DNA of 64,000 bases from JAMLJG01 sp035327585 (GTDB lineage: Bacteria; Verrucomicrobiota; Kiritimatiellia; CAIVKH01): contig DAOLDD010000021.1 of the NCBI GenBank assembly GCA_035327585.1, positions 1 through 64,000 on the forward strand, written 5' to 3'. The notes under the pieces are model-generated. The model had not been told where the DNA came from, made no database searches, and was given only the letters and a program-made list of their open reading frames with translations. This document shows, in pieces, positions 9,075 through 15,490 of the stretch. The translations under genes were made by a program, and so were the position numbers. Numbering within the stretch: position 1 is the stretch's first letter; every line of letters starts with the position of its first letter.

Positions 9075-9620
9075 GGAATTCGACCAGGAAGCCCCGTCCA
9101 CGGGGAAGGGGCCGGGGTCGCTGGCGGGTGGGTGGGCAAGACCCCGGAAGCGAGGCGCGGGCCGGGCGGAAGGCGTAGCGGAGCGGAGTGAGCGCGGAGC
9201 GAGTTCGAGGCGAGAATCTCGAAGCAGGCGCCCCGGCCAGTCCGGGCAAGCGGCGGGCGGAGGGTGTAGGAGCTTGCGACGGAACCCGCAGCCGGTAGCG
9301 CCGCCCGGTCGCAGCACCGATGCGCCGCGCATGGGTGCGAGAATGGCCGGGAAGATCGCGGTGCCGATCTCGGCAATCAGCGTGACAACTACGTTGGCGT
9401 CGATGATTGGCAGAATCGGCATCGAGTTTCACGCCGGAGAACGAGCGGAGTCGCGAGCATAGCGTAGTGGAGCCTGGAGCCCGGATCGCGCCGCGCCGGG
9501 ACGCCGCAGGCGGACCGTGGCGAACCCCCAAAGGCTGGGGGATCGCCGAGAGGGCGGCGGCCCTGCCGACGCCGGGGTTTGCGAGGTGGGGCCGGTTGCG
9601 GGCCTCCTGGAACGCAACGG

Positions 9621-9936
9621 GCCACGCCTCGATGAAGCGGCGTAGCACGGGACGCGGGAGGGCACATAACAAGCGTTATGAGCAGGCAGGGAATGCCGGA
9701 GCGGTGTACGTCGTCATAATGCAGGCGTTATGCGACGTCCACCCGTCAGTCGCCCCGTTCGCAGCCCGCCAGAGCCGCCGCGAACGCATGGCCGGCACAC
9801 CTGCCCGGCACACATGCCCCCGCTCGACATCGATTAGCGGGGGCCATGCGTTCCCGGCGAAGCGTCGGCGAGGACCGAACGGGGCGAGCGCAGGCATTCC
9901 CTGCCGACTCCCGCGTCCCGTGCGGAGCCGCGCGGC
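9621..9936. ncRNA. Candidate large structured RNA (nested perfect inverted repeats)
   Basis: Five nested helices share one centre: 9,646-9,660 with 9,908-9,922 (15 bp perfect), 9,685-9,697 with 9,893-9,905 (13 bp perfect), 9,750-9,761 with 9,876-9,887 (12 bp), 9,782-9,793 with 9,842-9,853 (12 bp), and 9,819-9,824 with 9,836-9,841. An outer helix at 9,621-9,627 with 9,930-9,936 has one mismatch. Two side hairpins branch from the left half: CATAAC/GTTATG (9,665-9,680) and ACGTCG/CGACGT with a continued stem (9,708-9,738). Helices are separated by asymmetric loops, as in a branched RNA and unlike a simple inverted duplication. No coding frame explains it. The strand is unknown; neighbours read leftward. 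A DNA cruciform element is the alternative. Confidence 0.5.
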
Positions 9937-9959
9937 AAGGGCCTCCCGGCCCGCGCATG

Positions 9960-10322
9960 CCCGATCGGCCAGATCGGGACGGAGTCCTACGCCGCCCCCT
10001 ACACGGTTACCATCCGGCAGGCCGGCGGGGGTTCAGCCTGACGGATCTTCTGGTCCGGATCTTCGCCCGCGGGGCCATGGGCGTGGCAGTGAATGGTGAG
10101 GCTACCGAACCAGAGGGGCCGCGGGCGGGAGTGGAAGCCAAGCCGCGAAGCGCCTGGCTGAAACGGTCTTCACTCGTCGGCGGCTGGCCGCGGCCGCCGT
10201 GAGCGCCTCCAGGGACCGGGCCCACCTGGCGCCGGGCCAGTGGACCGGGCCGCGGGAAGCATCCAAGGAAACCGATGCGGTGTCCTTGGCCGGCGGCCTG
10301 GTCGACCAGACCAAGCCGCCGG
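9960..10322. other. Further hairpins flanking the structured region
   Basis: Local perfect stems include CCCGATC/GATCGGG with a five-base loop (9,960-9,978), CCAAGGA/TCCTTGG (10,263-10,289), and CCGGCGGC/GCCGCCGG (10,290-10,322) enclosing the palindrome CTGGTCGACCAG. GGATCTTC is directly repeated near 10,042-10,063. In sequence this GC-rich, single hairpins of this size can arise by chance. They matter mainly because they continue the palindromic character of the 9.6-9.9 kb structure. Confidence 0.35.
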
Positions 10323-10397
10323 GCGCGGATTTCCCCGCGGTCCGGCTGGCAGGCCAATGGGAAGGCCGCGCTTACGCCGGACACGCGGGAAGCACTG

Positions 10398-10667
10398 TCA
10401 TAGGGTCTTCCATTCGATGCGGAGGGTTCCCCAGTCGGGGCGGGTCGTGGTCACATAGGCAACGGATTGCAGGTCGGCCAACAAGCGGCGGGCCGTCCGC
10501 AATCCGATACGCTCGCAACGGCGCAAGCGTCCGGTTTTCGTCCAACGGTTTCGCAGTCGGGCGCGGGCGCGTAGAAGGATCGTCGCGCTCCCCGTCGAGC
10601 GGGTCCGGAAAAGAACGCGCTCGGGGCTCCCGTCGTATAGGGGGGCAAGTTCAAGCTGGGCGCTCAT
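10398..10667 (-). CDS. Small basic phage protein, unknown function
   Basis: An 89-aa, Arg-rich frame starts at 10,667 and overlaps the end of the ArdA gene by four bases (ATGA), which is the main support. The C-terminal half (CERIGLRTARRLLADLQSVAYV, then a DWGTLRIEW strand) could be a small winged-helix-like fold. I do not recognise the family. Being coupled to ArdA suggests an early, possibly anti-host role, which is inference. Confidence 0.45.
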   Translation of the reverse strand: MSAQLELAPLYDGSPERVLFRTRSTGSATILLRARARLRNRWTKTGRLRRCERIGLRTARRLLADLQSVAYVTTTRPDWGTLRIEWKTL

Positions 10668-11188
10668 CTCCAGAACACGAGGGTTTCCCCGTCGCGCTCC
10701 ACGAAGTTCACGGAATCAATCCCCGCGTCGCGCGCGTAGGCTTCGTAGTCGAAGTAGCGGACAAGGATTTCGTTCCCCTTGTCCTTCTCGTAAAAGGCCG
10801 GGTGCGTATCGCGTAAGAACTCCTCGGCCCAGTCCTCGGGGCTGTCGAACGTGCCCGCGTAGGCGTCCCGCGCTTCCTCGGGCGTCCCGTCTTGGTTCAC
10901 GTCCTCCACGTAGGCGGCGAATATCTCGCGTTCGCGCTCGTCGAGTTCCAGCCATTCCCACAAGCGGGGGGCCAGGTAGCTCTCGCCATAGAACGCGCGG
11001 GGGAAACCCTCGAAGTCTTGGAACATCAATTCGGGGTCCGCCTCGTCCTTGTGCAACTCAAGACAGGCGTCGCGGAACGTGTCGGCGTCGTGTCCTTCAA
11101 GGTCCAGCCAAGCGCCGGCAATGCTCCCGGCGTTGTACTTGGCATAGGTGCCGACATAGACGCGCGGTTCGGTGGTGGTGGTGTGCAT
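10664..11188 (-). CDS. ardA: Antirestriction protein ArdA
   Basis: The 174-aa, strongly acidic protein has the ArdA pattern. It opens with VYVGTYAKYNAGSIAGAWLDL, followed by FRDACLELHK, a FQDFEGFPRAFYGE segment and late acidic helices. ArdA is a dimeric DNA mimic that occupies the DNA-binding site of type I restriction-modification enzymes and so protects incoming phage or plasmid DNA. The length is usual for the family. It is followed by a coupled 89-aa gene and preceded by four small genes reading the same way. The same element carries a DNA-modifying defence island, so the shield and the weapon travel together. Confidence 0.88.
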   Translation of the reverse strand: MHTTTTEPRVYVGTYAKYNAGSIAGAWLDLEGHDADTFRDACLELHKDEADPELMFQDFEGFPRAFYGESYLAPRLWEWLELDEREREIFAAYVEDVNQDGTPEEARDAYAGTFDSPEDWAEEFLRDTHPAFYEKDKGNEILVRYFDYEAYARDAGIDSVNFVERDGETLVFWR

Positions 11189-11197
11189 GTCTGGTCC

Positions 11198-11440
11198 TTA
11201 TCGGGTGGTTACAGGTGCGAGGATCGCCGTGCGCGCGATGCTCACGCTCGGGGGCGTGGCGAGAATGGAAACGGTCTTGCCGTGCAAGCGGTCGGTGATG
11301 ATCCGCTTCTTGCGGAACACCGGGTCCAGCCGTGCGCGGCACTCGTTCAAGAGTCCGACGCGGTAGGCTTTGCCGTCGAAGTAGAGATAGACCTTCCCCA
11401 GCTTCACGGGCTCGGCCTTCGGGGTGCGTGGGTGTTTCAC
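11198..11440 (-). CDS. Small phage protein, unknown function
   Basis: An 80-aa basic protein starts with GTG at 11,440, behind a good AAGGAG nine bases upstream. That GTG overlaps the previous gene's stop by four bases. It contains VKLGKVYLYFDGKAYRVGLLNECRARLDP, consistent with a compact beta-rich fold. The family is not recognised. It is part of the early gene run ending in ArdA. Confidence 0.6.
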   Translation of the reverse strand: MKHPRTPKAEPVKLGKVYLYFDGKAYRVGLLNECRARLDPVFRKKRIITDRLHGKTVSILATPPSVSIARTAILAPVTTR

Positions 11441-11640
11441 GATTGGGGCTCCTTGTGGTTGGGGCTGGTGTGCTGCTCCAAGTCCGCGACCGCGTAGGCT
11501 GCGACGGAAACGGCGGCGACGTAGTCGGGCCGGGTGCCGTAGTAGTAGGCGGCGAGGATCGCGCCCATTGCGTTCTGGGCGCTCTCCCACGCGGCGGAAA
11601 ACCGCGTCTGCTCGGTGTCGATGGTGTGCGGGGTCGGCAT
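11437..11640 (-). CDS. Small phage protein, unknown function
   Basis: A 67-aa protein has ATG at 11,640 and AAGGAG at ideal spacing. It is Ala/Tyr-rich and probably helical (WESAQNAMGAILAAYYYG, then YVAAVSVAAYAVADLEQH). The downstream gene starts inside its stop codon. No family is recognised. Confidence 0.6.
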   Translation of the reverse strand: MPTPHTIDTEQTRFSAAWESAQNAMGAILAAYYYGTRPDYVAAVSVAAYAVADLEQHTSPNHKEPQS

Positions 11641-11652
11641 GGTCGGGGCTCC

Positions 11653-12027
11653 TTACGCGCGGGCGTTCTGCTTCCAGTAGTTGCGGGCCGCGGCTTCGAT
11701 CTCGTTCAAGGCGTGCGCGAACGATTCGGGGCCGTGCTTGGCGGCGGCGGTGCAAACCGTGCTGACGCGGAACATGATCGCGCGGCCTTCGGTGTGCGCG
11801 GCGGTCCAGTAGGCGCGGGCCGTGTTGTCGATCTGCCGGAGGGCCTCGCCAAAGGTCGGGCCGTTGTCCTTCAAGGCGTGGGCGGCAATCGCCCCGATGC
11901 GCTGAATGAGGGCGGAAACGGTCGGGCTTGTGGGCTTCGCGTTCTCGGTGATCTGCTCCGCGATAGTCTGCGCGGCGATGGCAATGGCGGTGGCGTTGGT
12001 CTTGGTGCGTTTGCTGTTCTTCTTCAT
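11653..12027 (-). CDS. Small phage protein with an internal duplication
   Basis: The 124-aa protein has a Lys/Thr-rich start and then two similar helical units. The first contains FGEALRQIDNTARAYWTAA and the second FAHALNEIEAAARNYWKQN, so the second half looks like a duplicated copy of the first. The ribosome binding site is weak (AAAGAGA). The function is unknown; it belongs to the early operon upstream of ArdA. Confidence 0.6.
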   Translation of the reverse strand: MKKNSKRTKTNATAIAIAAQTIAEQITENAKPTSPTVSALIQRIGAIAAHALKDNGPTFGEALRQIDNTARAYWTAAHTEGRAIMFRVSTVCTAAAKHGPESFAHALNEIEAAARNYWKQNARA

Positions 12028-12085
12028 GGTCTCGTCTCTTTCTCGGTCTGGTTGGTTTGGTTTCCCGCCTGCATGGCGGAAAGGG

Positions 12086-12403
12086 TTAGAAAAGCGGGCA
12101 AGGGGCTTCGGGGTCGTCGATGTACTCGCCCGGCTTCGGGGTCGGGATCGGCTGGGCGGATACGATGGCCTCCACCGTGCCGTTGAACGTCAGCAGGGCC
12201 GCAAGGATCGTCTGTTCGATGCGCTTCGCCCGGTTGGGGAATCCTCCGGCGACCGTCTCGGCAACGTGGCGCGCCAGCGTGCGCTTGCTCACCATCTCAC
12301 TTACCGATGGGGCCTTAGGAAATCTGCTGCCCGAGTGCGGGCTCACGATTGCGGACGGATTCTTCATGGTGGCTTCCCCGATCTGTGAAAGTTTTGTGTT
12401 CAT
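12086..12403 (-). CDS. Small phage protein, unknown function
   Basis: This frame of about 105 aa starts at ATG 12,403; ATG at 12,368, behind GGGGAAG, is an equally good start. The middle (MVSKRTLARHVAETVAGGFPNRAKRIEQTILAALL) looks helical and basic, and the end is PEAPCPLF. It is the first gene of the leftward run towards ArdA. No family is recognised. Confidence 0.5.
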   Translation of the reverse strand: MNTKLSQIGEATMKNPSAIVSPHSGSRFPKAPSVSEMVSKRTLARHVAETVAGGFPNRAKRIEQTILAALLTFNGTVEAIVSAQPIPTPKPGEYIDDPEAPCPLF

Positions 12404-12845
12404 CTCTTTACCGCGTGGGTCCTTGAGGTTTCGCTGCACCCCAAAGTGGCGAGAGGTCGGGGCGGACCGGGGGGATTCCTTTCAAGGAGGACCCGGAAGC
12501 GAGGAGTCGTCGACGAGCGGTCCCCCCGCCCGTGCCGCCGAAGGCGAGCCGAGCGGACAGGCGAAACCGAAAGGCGCCCAAGCGTTTCTGGGATGAACAC
12601 TTCACAGAGCGGGGAGGACACCGGTCCGCCGAAGGCGGAGAAGAGTCCGGCCGCAATCGTTGAGAGAGCCCGCGCGCTGGAAGGCAAGGAACATCCCCGT
12701 CGCGGGGCTTGGGGCATCAACGCGCCAACGGCGCATCCATCAGCGCGTCGACAACGGAGAGCGCGCGACAAACGTGCCCGGCCGCTTCCCGAAGGGCAGG
12801 CCGGGCCTGATATGACATGATGTTACACGCCATGGAGTGAGGCTT
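12404..12845. other. Gene-free GC-rich spacer
   Basis: No supported gene is seen on either strand. The sequence contains a short TCGTCGACGA palindrome near 12,509-12,518 and otherwise nothing I can name. It should contain the promoter of the leftward small-gene run. Confidence 0.5.
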
Positions 12846-12869
12846 AAAAGGGGGAAGCCCCCCCCTTTT
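12846..12869 (-). terminator. Rho-independent terminator after radC
   Basis: AAAAGGGGG (12,846-12,854) pairs perfectly with CCCCCTTTT (12,861-12,869). It lies directly after the radC stop codon. A T-run follows on the plus strand and four T residues on the minus strand, so it can work in both directions. Confidence 0.85.
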
Positions 12870-12870
12870 T

Positions 12871-13317
12871 TTACGAACCGAACCCCACGAGGCCGGCTTC
12901 CCGGAGCGAGAGGAACGGACGCTCCCCCCGGCCGATGATCACGTGGTCGAGGACCTCGATGTCGAGGATCTTGCCCGCCTCCACAAGCTGGCGCGTGAGG
13001 CGGATGTCTTCCGGAGAGGGCGTAGGATCGCCTGATGGGTGATTGTGGGAGATGGCAATGGCCGCGGCGCCATCGAGGATCGCGGTGCGGAAGATTTCGC
13101 GGGGGTGGACCAGCGACGCATCCAGGATGCCGAGGGTCACGAGGTGGCGGTCCAGTACGTTGTACTTCCTGCTGAGCGTGATGACCGTGAACGCCTCCTG
13201 CGCGAGCGAAGCTGTGTCCGCCAGGAGCCGGTGCACGTCGGCGGGCGTGCGGCAGACGCATCCCGGCTTGGACTCCTTGACGAGCGGCAGGGAGAGGTTG
13301 AATGAGAACGAGTTCAT
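12871..13317 (-). CDS. radC: RadC-family JAB/JAMM protein
   Basis: The 148-aa protein is the RadC catalytic-type domain alone. It has the zinc-binding JAMM motif SHNHPSGDPTPSPED (HxH, seven residues, SxxD) and the ITRQLVEAGKILDIEVLDHVIIG-type segment that follows it in the family. Chromosomal RadC is about 220-230 aa with an extra N-terminal HhH part, so this is the short form common on phages and islands. Its exact activity is not settled. The start at 13,317 has GAAGGT upstream. A strong terminator follows the stop. Confidence 0.85.
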   Translation of the reverse strand: MNSFSFNLSLPLVKESKPGCVCRTPADVHRLLADTASLAQEAFTVITLSRKYNVLDRHLVTLGILDASLVHPREIFRTAILDGAAAIAISHNHPSGDPTPSPEDIRLTRQLVEAGKILDIEVLDHVIIGRGERPFLSLREAGLVGFGS

Positions 13318-13781
13318 GCGAGTTACCTTCAGGTGAACCCACCGGCCTATTCCGGCGGGTTTGCCCAAAAGCCAGCGCGGAAGAGGCAATGGAGGACCGG
13401 AACGACGGGCGGGGCCACAGGCTGGAACAGCCGTATGCCCCGGCCCGGAGTGGCGTGGCGAGCATGGCGGAAACGGTCGCCTACGGCGGGCACCGTTCCC
13501 CGCCACGCGCAGCCGTCCTTGCCCCGCGCTACGAGGCCGAGGCGGGCCAGCGCAGCGTTTCCCGCCACCGGGCCGATTGGGAAAACCAGACGGAAGAGCC
13601 GATAATCCTCAGCCTGATCCCGAGTCCGTCCCGCCTACGCGGGCCTGCGAGGGATGGACCGGGGCGTTGCGGGGTGCCCCCGCTGGAAGGGGGTGTGGAG
13701 GAGACTACAGGCTCCGACCAGGGGGAAGGCGTTCCCCCACATCACGGACATCGAAGAGCTAGAAACTGATAGAAAGACGAT
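13318..13781. other. Gene-free region upstream of radC
   Basis: About 460 bases without a supported gene. An imperfect hairpin (13,336-13,345 AACCCACCGG with 13,352-13,361 CCGGCGGGTT, one mismatch) sits just ahead of the radC ribosome binding site and may be a terminator for the upstream gene or an attenuator. The rest is GC-rich and featureless. Confidence 0.45.
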
Positions 13782-14300
13782 CTAGTAAGAAAGAATCGTC
13801 CAAGATGACACCTTTAGCGTTTTGACGCCCAGAATTCGTGCAAGACGGCGCCCTTCGGGTGAGAGCTTGGAAACAAAAAGATCATCATCTGTAAAGGAAA
13901 TGCAGGGCACTTCAAGCGGTACATCGTCCTCTGCCTCTCTATCCCGCGGGAAGTAATGAAACTCAACACTCGGAAGACCTTTGATGGGGAATGCCTTGAT
14001 CAGTGCGTCCCATATTGTGTGAAGAGCCATATCGTCCGAATAGCCATCTGTGCCCGCGTCAAGATTCACCTGAATGGCATTCATCAACCATTCAACCATG
14101 CCGGATTTGTCTTTAATGTCATCAAGGGATTTGCTGATATCGCCACTGGGCGGATAGATGGAGCAGTTCATATCCGCGATGGTATTGCGCAACGCGCGTA
14201 CTGCGCGCCCGACAGCTTTAAGATCGGCGGGGAATAGACGCAGAATCACATCCTCTGTTCGGAATAAAACACCCTTCTGATTCACCACGTCGAGTGACAT
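13782..14300 (-). CDS. Hypothetical protein, 172 aa
   Basis: The start at 14,300 has an excellent ribosome binding site (GGGAGG). The N-terminal half contains VILRLFPADLKAVGRAVRALRNTIADM and a Ser/Asp-rich loop. The C-terminal half reads LEVPCISFTDDDLFVSKLSPEGRRLARILGVKTLKV. Composition is AT-richer than the phage genes to its left. No family is recognised. It lies between radC and the defence island, where many elements carry small accessory genes. Confidence 0.65.
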   Translation of the reverse strand: MSLDVVNQKGVLFRTEDVILRLFPADLKAVGRAVRALRNTIADMNCSIYPPSGDISKSLDDIKDKSGMVEWLMNAIQVNLDAGTDGYSDDMALHTIWDALIKAFPIKGLPSVEFHYFPRDREAEDDVPLEVPCISFTDDDLFVSKLSPEGRRLARILGVKTLKVSSWTILSY

Positions 14301-14467
14301 GTTATCCTCCCTCTTGGACTAATCCCAAAGACTCTACTGGATTTGTACAGAATCAATAAGGATTTTATGGTGGCGGGTGGTGACGCGGATGTCTTCAAGT
14401 CGCGAAAGTTTTGGGGAAGGTTGCTGTACAGCGTTGACGATGCACGGCGGGTAGGCATAATTACCAC

Positions 14468-14674
14468 ATGAAACTCTGCAGTACGTTGGACCAACTCAAG
14501 AAAGGCGGCAGGATCGTTTACAACGACGGACGGCCTGGCCACATCGGCGTGCGCGCTACAGTGCTCGCGGTGGACCCCAAGGGGATGACGGTGCAGTTCG
14601 ATGACCGCGCGGACTCGACCTACATAGCGTTCTCGGATCGCCGATGGATGGATTTCATCGAAGTCGCCGAATAG
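14468..14674 (+). CDS. Small hypothetical protein, 68 aa
   Basis: This is one of two rightward genes in the element. The protein (LDQLKKGGRIVYNDGRPGHIG, then VLAVDPKGMTVQFDDRADSTYIAF, ending RRWMDFIEVAE) has the alternating pattern of a small beta-barrel such as an SH3-like fold. Its last 55 bases overlap the end of vsr on the other strand. No strong ribosome binding site is visible. The function is unknown. Confidence 0.5.
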   Translation: MKLCSTLDQLKKGGRIVYNDGRPGHIGVRATVLAVDPKGMTVQFDDRADSTYIAFSDRRWMDFIEVAE

Positions 14675-15087
14675 TCATTTGTGAGGAGATGATTCGTAAT
14701 CCGCCGGACACATCCTTCGCCTTGTTTGGAGAGATCGTGCTCCCAAATTCGGACCACACGCCAGCCGGCCTTTTGCAGTGTCTTATTCACATGCCGATCC
14801 CGTGCCCTGTTGGCGAATAGTTTCCTTTCCCAAAACGCGCGGTTGGTGGCCGGGATAGTGCAGTGCTTCGGACAACCGTGCCAAAAACAGCCATCCACGA
14901 ATAGCGCAAGCCGCGCCTTTGGAAAAACGAAGTCCGGCTTGCCGAAGACGTTCTGGTTTCTGCGCCAACCGGAAATGTGATGGCAGCGCAGGAGTTTTGC
15001 CAAGGCGAGTTCCGTTCGCTTGTTACCGCTCCCGCGAATCCGGGACATGACCTCGGATCGTTTGGACTTGGTGAATACGTCGGACAT
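14620..15087 (-). CDS. vsr: Very-short-patch-repair endonuclease Vsr
   Basis: The 155-aa protein has the Vsr hallmarks: DVFTKSKRSEVMSRIRGSGNKRTE at the N-terminus, then KPDFVFP, and the metal-site segment ALFVDGCFWHGCPKH. Vsr nicks beside T:G mismatches formed when 5-methylcytosine deaminates, starting short-patch repair. Vsr genes usually accompany a cytosine-C5 methyltransferase, and here one lies about 400 bp upstream in the same leftward operon. Length is normal. It is the last gene of the defence island. Confidence 0.92.
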   Translation of the reverse strand: MSDVFTKSKRSEVMSRIRGSGNKRTELALAKLLRCHHISGWRRNQNVFGKPDFVFPKARLALFVDGCFWHGCPKHCTIPATNRAFWERKLFANRARDRHVNKTLQKAGWRVVRIWEHDLSKQGEGCVRRITNHLLTNDYSATSMKSIHRRSENAM

Positions 15088-15093
15088 GAATGG

Positions 15094-15444
15094 TCAGGTC
15101 GAAAACCCGTCCGCCACCAAGCAGTGCAGAGTGCGCATCGCTTCATAACGCTCTTTGCCAATGCGAGCCTTCGCGGCTTGGTAGCAATAAAGTTCGTTGT
15201 CGGTTAGCAGGCCAGCTTCAAAGCGCCGCCATGCCTCGGACGCAAATGGCTTGAAGTGTTCAGGCCAGCCGCCATCGCGTGAGGCAAAGTCATCAGGATG
15301 CAGGTCGGGACGCAGGAACGAAAGCGAGCACCAACAGCGAACGAATTCCTTTTTAGTCAGCGAGGGGATGCCCTTCTTGAATGCCAAGCCTAAGTGCGTT
15401 TCCGCTGCCCGACACGAAGGTGGGATGTAGATTAACTCTTTCAT
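15094..15444 (-). CDS. Hypothetical protein in DISARM-like operon, 116 aa
   Basis: Starting at ATG 15,444, the protein has MKELIYIPPSCRAAETHLG, then LTKKEFVRCWCSLSFLRPDLHPDDF and a helical C-terminus LLTDNELYCYQAAKARIG. It ends six bases before vsr and begins 46 bases after the methyltransferase gene, so it is co-transcribed with both. I do not recognise a family. A helper of methyltransferase or Vsr function is possible but unsupported. Confidence 0.6.
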   Translation of the reverse strand: MKELIYIPPSCRAAETHLGLAFKKGIPSLTKKEFVRCWCSLSFLRPDLHPDDFASRDGGWPEHFKPFASEAWRRFEAGLLTDNELYCYQAAKARIGKERYEAMRTLHCLVADGFST

Positions 15445-15490
15445 GGATTCCAGGATACTAGGCTGCGAACGGCGTGCCAGGATAAAATTG

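Larger units (their letters stand above)
8805..10397. other. 1.6-kb gene-free, palindrome-dense phage region
   Basis: Many open frames cross this GC-rich stretch on both strands, but all have Arg/Pro/Ala-rich shadow composition and none has a convincing start. The region instead holds a repeat cluster with a 20-bp palindrome (8,951-9,074), a nested multi-helix structure (9,621-9,936) and a run of further hairpins, described separately. Such a long gene-free stretch is unusual in an otherwise compact phage genome. Confidence 0.7.

Noticed and set aside
8870..10200. Several open frames of 70-240 aa in the gene-free region
   Set aside because: Poor starts, shadow composition, mutual overlap on both strands, and crossing of perfect inverted repeats. 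The leftward frame at 9,422 with a hydrophobic start was the best but loses coding character quickly.
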